Of a stretch of DNA of 64,000 bases, positions 36,180-50,124 are shown in pieces. Within the stretch, counting starts at the first letter, position 1. Every line of letters starts with the position of its first letter. The notes beneath the pieces were generated by a model that did no database searches, was not told the origin of the DNA, and worked only from the letters and a program-made list of their open reading frames with translations. The stretch spans positions 7,233,501 to 7,297,500 of the forward strand of contig NZ_JAVDYC010000001.1 of the NCBI RefSeq assembly GCF_031458255.1. The letters run 5' to 3'. The translations under genes were made by a program, and so were the position numbers. The DNA comes from Catenuloplanes niger (GTDB taxonomy: Bacteria > Actinomycetota > Actinomycetes > Mycobacteriales > Micromonosporaceae).

Positions 36180-37341
36180 GCGTCACCCACCCGAAGGGCT
36201 TCCGGGCCGCCGGCGTCGCCGCCGGTCTCAAGGCGAACAAGCCGGACGTCGCGCTGGTCGTCAACGACGGCCCGGACGCGACCGCGGCCGGCGTCTTCAC
36301 CAGCAACCGGGTCAAGGCCGCGCCGGTGCTCTGGAGCCAGCAGGTGCTCAGGGGCGGCGTGGTGCGCGCGGTCATCCTGAACTCCGGCGGTGCGAACGCG
36401 TGCACCGGCCCGGCCGGCTTCCAGGACACGCACGCCACGGCCGAGCACACCGCGGCCGCGCTGCGAGGCGGTCCCAAGCCGCTGCTGCTCGGCGCCGGTG
36501 ACGTCGCGGTCTGCTCGACCGGCCTGATCGGCGAGCGGCTGCCGATGGACAAGCTGCTCCCCGGCGTCGAGGCGGCCGTGCGCGGCCTGTCCCGCGACGG
36601 TGGTGCCGCGGCCGCGGAGGCCATCATGACCACGGACACCGTGCCGAAGACCGCGGTCGTCGAGGGTACGGGCTGGAGCGTCGGCGGCATGATCAAGGGC
36701 GCCGGCATGCTGGCCCCGGGGCTCGCCACCATGCTGTGCGTGCTGACCACGGACGCGGTCGCCGGCTCGGACGCGCTGGACACGGCGCTGCGCCACGCCA
36801 CCCGCGTCACGCTGGACCGGGTCGACTCGGACGGCGCGATGTCCACGAACGACACCGTGCTGCTGCTGGCCTCCGGCGCGTCCGGCATCGAGCCGACCAC
36901 GGAGGAGTTGGCCGAGGCCGTCACCGAGCTGCTGCGCCAGCTGTCCCGGAAGCTGATCGCGGACGCGGAGGGTGCCACCAAGGAGGTCGCGATCGCGGTC
37001 ACCGGCGCGCTCACCGAGGACGACGCGGTCGAGGCCGGCCGGGCCGTGGCCCGGAACAACCTGGTCAAGACCGCGCTGTTCGGCAACGACCCGAACTGGG
37101 GGCGGATCCTGGCGGCGGTCGGCACCACGCGGGCCACGTTCGAGCCGGATCAGCTGGACGTCGCGGTCAACGGCGTGTGGGTGTGCAAGGGCGGTGCGGC
37201 CGCGGAGGACCGGTCCAAGGTGGACCTGTCCGGCCGCGACGTGGAGATCCACATCAACCTCAATGCGGGCGGCGCGGAGGCCACCATCTGGACCAACGAC
37301 CTTTCCCACGCGTACGTGCACGAGAACTCGGCGTACAGCTC

Positions 37342-37345
<4 letters not shown>
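36176..37345 (+). CDS. argJ: Bifunctional glutamate N-acetyltransferase / ornithine acetyltransferase
   Basis: The 389-residue precursor self-cleaves before the Thr in [20 protein letters not shown] to give alpha and beta chains; it transfers acetyl from N-acetylornithine to glutamate, making the pathway cyclic. Other family marks: [57 protein letters not shown]. Starts at 36176 inside the argC stop and overlaps argB by 4 nt. Confidence 0.98.
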
Positions 37346-40830
<3,485 letters not shown>

Positions 40831-40840
40831 GAATGGGCTC

Positions 40841-42277
40841 GTGACCTCCTCTACTTCGACCAACCGGACCAGCCTCTGGGGTGGCCGCTTCTCCGGCGGG
40901 CCCGCGGAGGCGCTCGCCCGCCTCTCCGTCAGCGTGCAGTTCGACTGGCGTCTCGCGCCGTACGACCTGGCCGGCTCCCGCGCCCACGCCCGGGTGCTCG
41001 CGCACGCGGGCCTGCTCGACGCGGAAGAGCTCGGCAAGATGCTCGCCGCGCTCGACGACCTGGAGGCCGCCTGCGCCGCCGGCACGTTCCGGCCCACGAT
41101 CGAGGACGAGGACGTGCACACCGCGCTCGAACGCGGCCTCCTCGAACGCCTCGGCACGCTCGGCGGCAAGCTGCGCGCCGGTCGGTCCCGCAACGACCAG
41201 GTCGCCACCGACCTGCGCCTCTACCTGCGCGACCACGCCCGCGGCGTGGCGTTGCGCCTGGTCGAGCTGGCCGACGCGCTGGTCGAGCAGGCCGAGCGGC
41301 ACATCGAGACGCCCGCGCCCGGCATGACGCACGTGCAGCACGCCCAGCCGGTCACGTTCGGGCACTGGCTGCTCGCCCACGTCCAGCCGCTGCTGCGCGA
41401 CCTGTCCCGGCTGCGGGACTGGGACGCGCGGGCCTCGGTCAGCCCGCTCGGCTCCGGCGCGCTGGCCGGCTCGTCGCTGCCGCTCGACCCGGTGCAGGTC
41501 GCCAAGGAGCTCGGCTTCGCCACCGCGGCGCCGAACTCGATGGACGCGGTCGCCGACCGGGACTTCGTGGCCGAGTTCCTGTTCGTCACCGCGATGATCG
41601 GCGTGCACCTCTCCCGCCTCGGCGAGGAGGTGGTCATGTGGACGTCGCAGGAGTTCGGCTGGGTCGAGCTGGACGACGCGTTCGCCACCGGATCGTCGAT
41701 CATGCCGCAGAAGAAGAACGCGGACATCGCGGAGCTGGCCCGGGGCAAGTCCGGCCGGCTGATCGGCGGCCTGGTCACGGTGCTGACCATGCTCAAGGGC
41801 CTGCCGCTGACGTACGACCGGGACATGCAGGAGGACAAGGAGCCGGCGTTCGACGCGGTCGACCAGCTCCAGCTCGTGCTGCCGGCGCTCGCCGGGATGA
41901 TCTCCACCATGACGGTACGGGCGGACCGGCTCGCCGCGGCCGCGCCGGTCGGTTTCACGCTGGCCACCGAGGTCGCGGACTGGCTGGTCCGGAAGAACGT
42001 GCCGTTCCGTGAGGCGCACGAGATCACCGGCAAGCTGGTCGCGCTCTGCGTGGCCCGCGACTGCGCGCTGGACGAGGTGCCGGACGAGGACCTGGTCACG
42101 ATCTCGGAGCACCTGGACGCGGACGTGCGCTCGGTGCTGACCGTCAAGTCCGCGCTGGCCGCCCGCAAGACGTACGGTTCCACCGGCCCCGGCCCGGTCG
42201 CCGACCAGCTCGCCGCCGCCGCGGACCACCTGGTCACCTGGCGCGCCTGGGCCGAGGAGACCGTCGTCCCCCGCTGA
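40841..42277 (+). CDS. argH: Argininosuccinate lyase
   Basis: Final step of arginine synthesis, releasing fumarate. 478 residues: LWGGRFSGGPAEALARLSVS, TALERGLLERLGTLGGKLRAGRSRNDQVATDLRLYLRD, the GMTHVQHAQPVTFGHWLLA block and the fumarase-superfamily signature GSSIMPQKKNADIAELARGK. GTG 40841 is 10 nt after argR. In many actinomycetes argG sits between argR and argH; here it is missing, so argininosuccinate synthase must be encoded elsewhere. Confidence 0.97.
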   Translation: MTSSTSTNRTSLWGGRFSGGPAEALARLSVSVQFDWRLAPYDLAGSRAHARVLAHAGLLDAEELGKMLAALDDLEAACAAGTFRPTIEDEDVHTALERGLLERLGTLGGKLRAGRSRNDQVATDLRLYLRDHARGVALRLVELADALVEQAERHIETPAPGMTHVQHAQPVTFGHWLLAHVQPLLRDLSRLRDWDARASVSPLGSGALAGSSLPLDPVQVAKELGFATAAPNSMDAVADRDFVAEFLFVTAMIGVHLSRLGEEVVMWTSQEFGWVELDDAFATGSSIMPQKKNADIAELARGKSGRLIGGLVTVLTMLKGLPLTYDRDMQEDKEPAFDAVDQLQLVLPALAGMISTMTVRADRLAAAAPVGFTLATEVADWLVRKNVPFREAHEITGKLVALCVARDCALDEVPDEDLVTISEHLDADVRSVLTVKSALAARKTYGSTGPGPVADQLAAAADHLVTWRAWAEETVVPR

Positions 42278-42289
42278 CCTCCGTCGGAT

Positions 42290-42324
42290 GATCGGGGCGC
42301 CGTACGGGTTACGGCACCCCGATC
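42290..42324 (+). terminator. Terminator of the arginine operon
   Basis: A 15-bp stem (42290-42304 with 42310-42324, one mismatch) and CGGGT loop, 12 nt after the argH stop. Confidence 0.85.
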
Positions 42325-42343
42325 ACCGGGGAAGCAGGAACCC

Positions 42344-42949
42344 ATGGGGTACGCGTGGCTGGCGGCGCCGGCGTCCGAGATCGCGGACACCGCGGCCGGA
42401 CTGCTCGGCTGGGAGATCACGGCGGGTGGCGTCCGGATCCGGCTGACCGAGGTCGAGGCGTACAGCGGACTCGGGGAGGACCCGGCCTCGCACGCCCACC
42501 GCGGCCCGACCCCGCGCAACGCGGTCATGTTCGGCCCGGCCGGGCACCTGTACGCCTACTTCATCTACGGCGTGCACTGGTGCCTCAACGTCGTCTGCGG
42601 CGAGGACGGCCGGGCCGCCGCGGTGCTGCTGCGCGCCGGCGAGGTGGTCGACGGACTGGACACCGCCCGCGCCCGCCGGCCCGCCGCCCGCAACGACGCC
42701 GACCTGGCCCGCGGCCCGGCGAAGCTGATGACCGCGCTCGGCCTGGACGGCACCGTCAACGGCACCTGCGCGGTCGACGGCACCGGCCCGGCGCTGCTCA
42801 CGCCCCCGTCCCGGCCGGTCGCGCCGGACGAGATCACCGCCGGTCCGCGGGTCGGCGTCGCGTCCGCGCACGACGTACCGTGGCGTTTCTGGATCCGGGA
42901 CGACGCCACCGTCAGCACTTACCGCCGTCACACCCGGCGAAGGCCGTAA
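42344..42949 (+). CDS. DNA-3-methyladenine glycosylase (AAG/Mpg type)
   Basis: A 201-residue base-excision repair enzyme removing alkylated purines. Family marks: RLTEVEAYSGLGEDPASHAHRGPTPRN with the catalytic Glu of VEAY, MFGPAGHLYAYFIYGVHWCLNVV, ARGPAKLMTALGLDGTVNG and a C-terminal GPRVGVASAHDVPWRFW. ATG 42344. The same order (argH, mpg, tyrS) is usual in the family; here tyrS is about 20 kb away. Confidence 0.95.
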   Translation: MGYAWLAAPASEIADTAAGLLGWEITAGGVRIRLTEVEAYSGLGEDPASHAHRGPTPRNAVMFGPAGHLYAYFIYGVHWCLNVVCGEDGRAAAVLLRAGEVVDGLDTARARRPAARNDADLARGPAKLMTALGLDGTVNGTCAVDGTGPALLTPPSRPVAPDEITAGPRVGVASAHDVPWRFWIRDDATVSTYRRHTRRRP

Positions 42950-42991
42950 CCTGCTGATGGACCGATGGGCGGAATGTGGTGGGATGAGCCG

Positions 42992-43501
42992 ATGAGGCTG
43001 GAGCTGACCCCGTGGGCCGAGGAAGACCTCGGTCTGCTGCGGCGGATCAACGTGCCGGAGATGAAGGGCCACCTCGGCGGCCCCGAGTCCGAGGACAAGA
43101 TCGTCGACCGGCACCGGCGGTACGTGCACATGAGCGTCACCGGCACCGGCGTCATGTTCCGCGTCGCGTTGCTTCCCGAGCACACCCCGGTCGGCAGCAT
43201 CGGCTACTGGGACCGGGAGTGGCACGGCAGCACGGTCTGGGAGACCGGCTGGAGCATCCTCAACGAGTTCCAGGGCCGCGGCATCGCCTCCGAGGCCGCC
43301 CGCCGGGTGATCGCGCTCGCGGCCGCCGACGGCCGCCGCCGCTGGCTGCACGCCTTCCCCAAGATCGAGAACGTGGCCTCGAACGCGGTCTGCCGCAACG
43401 CCGGTTTCACCATGGTCGGCGAGACCGACTTCGAGTTCCCGGTCGGCACCCCGATCCGCTGCAACGAGTGGAAACTCGACCTGAAGACCGTCGGGCAGTA
43501 G
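42992..43501 (+). CDS. GNAT-family acetyltransferase
   Basis: A 169-residue GNAT (RimJ/RimL-like): RLELTPWAEEDLGLLRRINVPEMKGHLGGPE, VGSIGYWDREWHGSTVWETGWSILNEFQGRGIASEAARRVIALAA, NVASNAVCRNAGFTMVGETDFEFPVG. ATG 42992 gives the family-typical start; upstream in-frame ATGs at 42965 and 42974 are possible. Substrate unknown. Confidence 0.88.
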   Translation: MRLELTPWAEEDLGLLRRINVPEMKGHLGGPESEDKIVDRHRRYVHMSVTGTGVMFRVALLPEHTPVGSIGYWDREWHGSTVWETGWSILNEFQGRGIASEAARRVIALAAADGRRRWLHAFPKIENVASNAVCRNAGFTMVGETDFEFPVGTPIRCNEWKLDLKTVGQ

Positions 43502-43512
43502 CACCGGACCGA

Positions 43513-43530
43513 CGTGGGAACGCGCCCACG
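43513..43530. terminator. Short hairpin between convergent genes
   Basis: CGTGGG (43513-43518) pairs with CCCACG (43525-43530), between the GNAT and recQ stops. Confidence 0.4.
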
Positions 43531-43549
43531 CCGATCCGGGCTTCCGGGC

Positions 43550-45499
<1,950 letters not shown>

Positions 45500-45614
45500 G
45501 GCGGCGACTCTACCCACCCGCACCGACAGGTTCCGACCCCGCGGACCCGGAAACCGCCCGATCGGTCACGATCCGGGCTTGTGGCCCGGAACGCGGAATG
45601 CCACGGTGGATCAC

Positions 45615-46202
45615 ATGCCCTATCCGCCGGAACCGTGGCACCTCAAGGGCCGCATGCACGTCTCGCTGTGGCTCGTCCCCGCGGCGGACCTGCCGCCGCA
45701 TCCGCAGGGCCTGACCGCGCCGCCGGTGACGATCGCCGGTCGCGTCCCGGTCGGCACCGCCTGGGTCAGCTACCAGCCGGGCGGCGTCCTGACCTACCGC
45801 GAGCTGCTGGCCGCGCGCCTGGTCCGGGACCACGGCCGGCCGCGCGCCACGATCACCGAGATCTGGGTGGACAGCGAGTCGTCCCGGGACGGCGGCCGCG
45901 AGCTGTGGGGCATCCCGAAGGACCTGGCCGAGCTGGCGGTCGACCCGCCGGTGCTGTCCGCGGCCGGGATCGCGCGGGCGCTGCTGCGGGAGGGGCCGCG
46001 GCTGCCGGGCCGCTGGCCGGTCGGATTGCGTGTTCTGCAGATGCTGCACGGCCACCCCAGGACCACCCGGGTACGCGGCCGGGCCGCTCTCCGCCCGGGA
46101 CGGGTGGTCTGGTCCCCGGAGGGCCCGCTCGGCTACCTGGCCGGCCGCCGGCCGCTGTTCTCCGTCACGCTCGCCGACTTCGACGTGACCTTCGGATCCT
46201 GA
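45615..46202 (+). CDS. Acetoacetate decarboxylase-fold protein
   Basis: A 195-residue protein with the acetoacetate decarboxylase-like fold: MPYPPEPWHLKGRMHVSLWLVP, VGTAWVSYQPGGVLTYRELLAARLV, TEIWVDSESSRDGGRELWGIPKDLAELAV. The IPKDLA segment places a Lys where ADC-like enzymes have theirs, but true decarboxylase activity is not established for this subgroup. ATG 45615. It is divergent from recQ and convergent with the BVMO gene. Confidence 0.8.
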   Translation: MPYPPEPWHLKGRMHVSLWLVPAADLPPHPQGLTAPPVTIAGRVPVGTAWVSYQPGGVLTYRELLAARLVRDHGRPRATITEIWVDSESSRDGGRELWGIPKDLAELAVDPPVLSAAGIARALLREGPRLPGRWPVGLRVLQMLHGHPRTTRVRGRAALRPGRVVWSPEGPLGYLAGRRPLFSVTLADFDVTFGS

Positions 46203-46232
46203 CCCGCACGACGGCCGTGACCGGCGCGACGG

Positions 46233-47663
46233 TCATGCCGAGTAGTCCGCCGGGTTCAGCCGGGCGGTCCGCCGGACGTACTCGCCGCCGGTGCCCGGCC
46301 AGTTCGTGACGACCCGGCCGCCCGGCCCGAGATACCAGCTCTCGCAGCCGGTCCAGACGCTGCCGGACAGCCGGCGCTGCATCTCCTCGTCGTGGAGCGC
46401 CGCGACCGAGGGCGAGACGCACAGCGGGCCGGCGCCGGCCGCCAGCGCGCGCACGGCCTGCACGATGTAGCGCGCCTGCGCCTCCTGGAACACCACCACC
46501 GAGGTGGTGCCGGTGTTCGTGTTCGGGCCGTAGACGAGGAACATGTTCGGGAAGCCCGGCACCGCCATGCCCAGGTAGGCGTGGGCGCCGTCGCGCCACG
46601 TCTCGCGGAGCGCGACCCCGCCGAGACCGGTCACCCGCATCGGCGCCACGAACTCGGTCGCGGTGAAGCCGGTGCCGTAGACCAGCAGGTCGGCCTCGTG
46701 CAGCACGCCGTCCGCGGTGCGCACGCCGGCCGGCTCGATCGCGGTGATCTTCTCGGTGACCAGGTCCACGTCCGGCCGGGCGAGCGCGGGCAGCCACGCG
46801 TTCGTGAAGAGCGTGCGCTTGCAGCCGAGCGGGATCGACGGCCGCACCTTGGCCCGCAGCGCGGCGTCCCTGATCTGCCAGCGCCGCTGCGCGGCGGACA
46901 GCCACGTCACCGCGGTACGGGCCAGCACGTCACCGGTGATCGCCCGGGTCGCGAACCAGGTGAGCAGCAGCGTGGCCGCGCGCGCCGGCCGCGTCGCGCC
47001 GGGGACCCGGCGGTAGAGGAGGCGCCGTACCCGCCCGTACCGCCGATCGGGTTTGGGCATGATCCACGGGGCGGTGCGCTGGAAGACGGTGACGTGCGCC
47101 GCGTCCCCGGCGATCGCCGGGACCAGCTGGACCACGCTGGCGCCGGTGCCGACCACCGCGACCCGCCGCCCGGTGACCTCGACCGTGTCGTCCCAGCCGG
47201 TCGTGTGCAGTGCCCGGCCGGCGAACGTGGCCGCGCCCGGCAGCACCGGCACCACCGGCTTGGAGAGCTGCCCGACGGCCGGGACCAGCACGTCCGCCTC
47301 GAGCTCGGCGCCGTCGGCGGTGCGCAGCCGCCACCGGCCGGACTCCCAGCGCGCGTCGGTCACCTCGGTGTTCAGCCGGACGTGCGGCGTGACGCCGAGC
47401 GTGTCCGCGCAGTACTGCACGTAGGCGAGGATCTCGTGGTGCGGCGGGTAGCGCCGTGACCAGTGTGGATTCGGCAGGAACGAGTACGAGTAGAGCGGCG
47501 CCGGCACGTCACAGGCGCAGCCCGGATAGCGGTTGTCCCGCCAGACGCCGCCGAGCCGGGCCGCGCGCTCCAGCAGCACGATGTCGGTGAACCCGGCCTT
47601 GCGCAGCAGCGCGGCGACCGCTATGCCGCCGAGTCCACCCCCGACGATGGCGACACTGACCAT
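46233..47663 (-). CDS. Flavin-containing Baeyer-Villiger-type monooxygenase
   Basis: A 476-residue class B flavoprotein monooxygenase. FAD motif VAIVGGGLGGIAVAALLRKAG at the N-terminus; the BVMO fingerprint FxGxxxHxxxWD is exact in FAGRALHTTGWDD (about 150-162); NADPH motif VAVVGTGASVVQLVPAIAG; and a late YGTGFTATEF segment. These enzymes insert oxygen next to a carbonyl, turning ketones to esters. ATG 47663; an upstream TTG frame to 47699 is less likely. Last gene of a P450-amidase-BVMO operon, 19 nt after the hydrolase stop. Substrate unknown. Confidence 0.93.
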   Translation of the reverse strand: MVSVAIVGGGLGGIAVAALLRKAGFTDIVLLERAARLGGVWRDNRYPGCACDVPAPLYSYSFLPNPHWSRRYPPHHEILAYVQYCADTLGVTPHVRLNTEVTDARWESGRWRLRTADGAELEADVLVPAVGQLSKPVVPVLPGAATFAGRALHTTGWDDTVEVTGRRVAVVGTGASVVQLVPAIAGDAAHVTVFQRTAPWIMPKPDRRYGRVRRLLYRRVPGATRPARAATLLLTWFATRAITGDVLARTAVTWLSAAQRRWQIRDAALRAKVRPSIPLGCKRTLFTNAWLPALARPDVDLVTEKITAIEPAGVRTADGVLHEADLLVYGTGFTATEFVAPMRVTGLGGVALRETWRDGAHAYLGMAVPGFPNMFLVYGPNTNTGTTSVVVFQEAQARYIVQAVRALAAGAGPLCVSPSVAALHDEEMQRRLSGSVWTGCESWYLGPGGRVVTNWPGTGGEYVRRTARLNPADYSA

Positions 47664-47682
47664 CCGCGGAACGTAACATCGG

Positions 47683-48396
47683 TCAACCGGCACATTCAAT
47701 AGTGTGAATGGCTAGATCGCCTGGTCGCGGGCCCGCCGCCGCGACCACGCGGCCGTCCGGCGCCCAGATCCGCGACCGGCCGCCCGCGTCGGCGAAACCG
47801 AACCCGGTCGGCGCGGCGAAGCTCGCGAACGCCACCCAGACGCCGTGGTCCGCGACGATCCGCCGCGCGCGCTCGTCCTGGACGTGCAGCTCGTCGGCGT
47901 GATCCAGGACGCCGGCCAGGTAGGCGTGGATGCCCAGCGCGGCGGTCCGCGCGGCCTGCTCCGGCACGCCGGTGTCCTTGCAGACGGCCAGCCCGAGCCG
48001 CACGCCGTCCACCTCGACCACGGCCGGCTCGGCGCCCGGCGTCATGTGCTCCGCTTCCGCGCCACCGACGAACATCTTCCGGTACGCCACCCGCGCCCCG
48101 GCCCCGTCCACGGCCAGCACGCCGATGTGCTTGCCGGGGCCCGGGCCGACCGGCGCGCCGGCCAGCGCGAGCGCGCCGGTCGCCGCGCACGCCTCGACCA
48201 GCGGCGCCAGCCGGGGATCGTCCGGCGCCAGCGCGGGCGCGTCCAGTTCGTACCCGGTCAGCGACATCTCCGGGAAGACCACCACGCGTGCGTCCGCCGC
48301 GCGCCGCACCAGCGCCGCATGGGCGCGCGCGTTGGCGGCCACGTCCCGCGCCGTACAGTCCGGCTGCGCCACCGCCACCCGCAACGAGATCGTCAC
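47683..48396 (-). CDS. Nitrilase-superfamily carbon-nitrogen hydrolase
   Basis: A 237-residue CN hydrolase with the full triad: Glu in VVVFPEMSLTGYE, Lys in YRKMFVGGAEAEHMTPG and Cys in GLAVCKDTGVPEQA. It cleaves C-N bonds of amides or related compounds; the branch is unclear. GTG 48396 overlaps the P450 stop (GTGA), so the two are translationally coupled. It overlaps nothing downstream and is followed by the BVMO gene after 19 nt. Confidence 0.93.
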   Translation of the reverse strand: MTISLRVAVAQPDCTARDVAANARAHAALVRRAADARVVVFPEMSLTGYELDAPALAPDDPRLAPLVEACAATGALALAGAPVGPGPGKHIGVLAVDGAGARVAYRKMFVGGAEAEHMTPGAEPAVVEVDGVRLGLAVCKDTGVPEQAARTAALGIHAYLAGVLDHADELHVQDERARRIVADHGVWVAFASFAAPTGFGFADAGGRSRIWAPDGRVVAAAGPRPGDLAIHTIECAG

Positions 48397-49553
48397 CGTC
48401 GCACCACGACCCTTCGATATGCCCGGAGCACGAACGTCGGCCGTTGCTCCGGTTCCTCCGACAACTCCAGCGGCTCGTCCAGCAGCGCGGCCAGGCCGGC
48501 CCGCAACTCCAGCCGGGCCAGCGGCGCACCCAGGCAGAAGTGCACCCCGGCGCCGAACCCCAGGTGCGGGTTCGGGTCGCGGCCCACGTCGAACCGGTCC
48601 GGCTCGGCGAACACGGCCGGGTCCCGGTTCGCGGCACCGAGCAGCGCCGCGATCCGCGCGCCGGCCGGCACGGTCACGTCACCGACCCGCACGTCGGACG
48701 TCGCGGTCCGGACGAACAGGTGCAGCGGCGGGTCGTACCGGACCATCTCCTCCACCGCGGAAGGGATCAGCCCGCGGTCCGCACGCACCCGGGCCAGCTG
48801 CGCCGGGTGCCGCCACAGCGCGACCCAGCCGCCGCCGAGCGCGTTGACCGAGGCTTCGTGTCCCGCGTTGAGCAGCAGGATCGCGGACGCGACCAGCTCG
48901 TCGCCGGTCAGCCGATCCGCGCCGTCCCGCGCCGTCACCAGGTGGGTCAGCAGATCGTCCCGCGGCCGTCGCCGCCGGTCGTCGGCGAGCGCCCGCAGGT
49001 ACGCGGCGAACTCGGCCGAGGCCCGCACCGCGCGCTCCTCGGTCTCCGGTGCCGGCGCCGGCTCGTACATCCGCACGATCGCGGCCGACCACGGCCGCAG
49101 CAGGTGCCGGTCCGCGCCCGGTACGCCGAGCAGCTCCGCGATCACGTCCACCGCCAGCGGCTCCGCGAAGTCGGCCAGCAGGTCGAACTCGTCCGGCGCC
49201 CGGTCGAGCAGCTGCCGGGCGCGCGCCGCGATCGCCGGGCCGAGCCGCGTCACGTGCCCGCGCGCGAACGCGGACGCCACCAGCGACCGCAGCCGCGTGT
49301 GCACCGGCGGTTCGTTCTCCATCATCTGATTCCGATGAAGCAGGTTGAACGGTGCGAACCGCTCGGCCGGCTCGCGATCCCGCCAGATCCGCCCGAAGTG
49401 CCGGTCCCGCAGCACGGTCCGCACGGTCGCGTGACTCGCGGCCAGCCACATCCGGTCGGCGTCGTGCCACCGCACCGGCCCGCGTTCCCGTAGCTCCGCC
49501 AGCGCGGGGTAGGGGTTCCTGATCAGCTCCGGATCCGCGAAGTCGATCGTCAC
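48393..49553 (-). CDS. Cytochrome P450
   Basis: A 386-residue soluble bacterial P450. Heme loop LGFGAGVHFCLGAPLARLE with the Cys ligand (about 335), ExxR in EEMVRYDPPLHLFVR, and I-helix LLNAGHEAS, where the usual Thr after the acidic residue is Ser/Ala. Early marks: NEPPVHTRLRSLVASAF. No ferredoxin or reductase gene is adjacent. GTG 49553 is preceded by TAGGGT with 6 nt spacing, a leaderless layout that overlaps the divergent promoter of the GNAT gene. Confidence 0.95.
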   Translation of the reverse strand: MTIDFADPELIRNPYPALAELRERGPVRWHDADRMWLAASHATVRTVLRDRHFGRIWRDREPAERFAPFNLLHRNQMMENEPPVHTRLRSLVASAFARGHVTRLGPAIAARARQLLDRAPDEFDLLADFAEPLAVDVIAELLGVPGADRHLLRPWSAAIVRMYEPAPAPETEERAVRASAEFAAYLRALADDRRRRPRDDLLTHLVTARDGADRLTGDELVASAILLLNAGHEASVNALGGGWVALWRHPAQLARVRADRGLIPSAVEEMVRYDPPLHLFVRTATSDVRVGDVTVPAGARIAALLGAANRDPAVFAEPDRFDVGRDPNPHLGFGAGVHFCLGAPLARLELRAGLAALLDEPLELSEEPEQRPTFVLRAYRRVVVRR

Positions 49554-49558
49554 CGCCC

Positions 49559-49565
49559 TACCCTA
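49559..49565. promoter_or_regulatory. Overlapping divergent -10 elements
   Basis: On the plus strand TACCCT (49559-49564) lies 7 nt before ATG 49572; on the minus strand TAGGGT (49565-49560) lies 6 nt before GTG 49553. The two hexamers share five base pairs. Confidence 0.6.
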
Positions 49566-49571
49566 TGGCGC

Positions 49572-50084
49572 ATGGCCGAGATCACCACCCGTCCCGTCAC
49601 CGTGGCGGACGCACCCGCGCTCGCCGCGCTGCTCACCGCGAACCGGTCCCACCTGGCCCCCTGGGACCCGATCCGCCCGGACGAGTACTTCACCGCCGCC
49701 GGGCAGGCCGACCTGATCGACGCCGGGCTGCGAACCACGTCGATCCTGCACGTCATCCTGGTCGACGGCGAGATCGCCGGGCGGATCAACCTCAACAACG
49801 TGGTCCGCGGCCCGTTCCGCTCCGGCAACCTCGGCTACTGGGTCGACCACGCCCGCACCGGCCGCGGCGTCGCCACCGCGGCGGTCCGCGCGTTCACCCG
49901 CGTGGTCTTCGACGAGCAGGGCCTGCACCGGATGGAGGCCGGCACGCTGGTCCACAACCACGCCTCGCAGCGCGTCCTCACCCGCACCGGCTTCACGCCG
50001 TTCGGCCTGGCCCCGCGCTACCTGCGGATCGCCGGACAGTGGCAGGACCACCGCATGTTCCAGCTCCTGGCGGAGGACCGTTAG
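49572..50084 (+). CDS. RimJ/RimL-like GNAT acetyltransferase
   Basis: A 170-residue GNAT resembling ribosomal-protein alanine acetyltransferases: LLTANRSHLAPWDPIRPDEYFTAAGQ, GRINLNNVVRGPFRSGNLGYWVDHARTGRGVATAAVRAFTRVVFDEQGLHRMEAGTLVHNHASQRVLTRTGFT. The RxGxGVA acetyl-CoA loop and the NxxSxRVLxxxGF motif are intact. The gene is divergent from the P450 gene with only 18 nt between start codons. The true substrate is unknown. Confidence 0.92.
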   Translation: MAEITTRPVTVADAPALAALLTANRSHLAPWDPIRPDEYFTAAGQADLIDAGLRTTSILHVILVDGEIAGRINLNNVVRGPFRSGNLGYWVDHARTGRGVATAAVRAFTRVVFDEQGLHRMEAGTLVHNHASQRVLTRTGFTPFGLAPRYLRIAGQWQDHRMFQLLAEDR

Positions 50085-50090
50085 CGGCCG

Positions 50091-50123
50091 CGCCGGGGGC
50101 CGTTCGCCGGCCGGCCCCCGGCG
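50091..50123. terminator. Hairpin between convergent genes
   Basis: Perfect 11-bp arms CGCCGGGGGCC (50091-50101) and GGCCCCCGGCG (50113-50123), between the GNAT and DUF1152 stops. Confidence 0.8.
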
Positions 50124-50124
50124 G

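Noticed and set aside
42290..42324. tRNA-like fold after argH
   Set aside because: It is a simple long hairpin without anticodon or T-arm; a terminator explains it.
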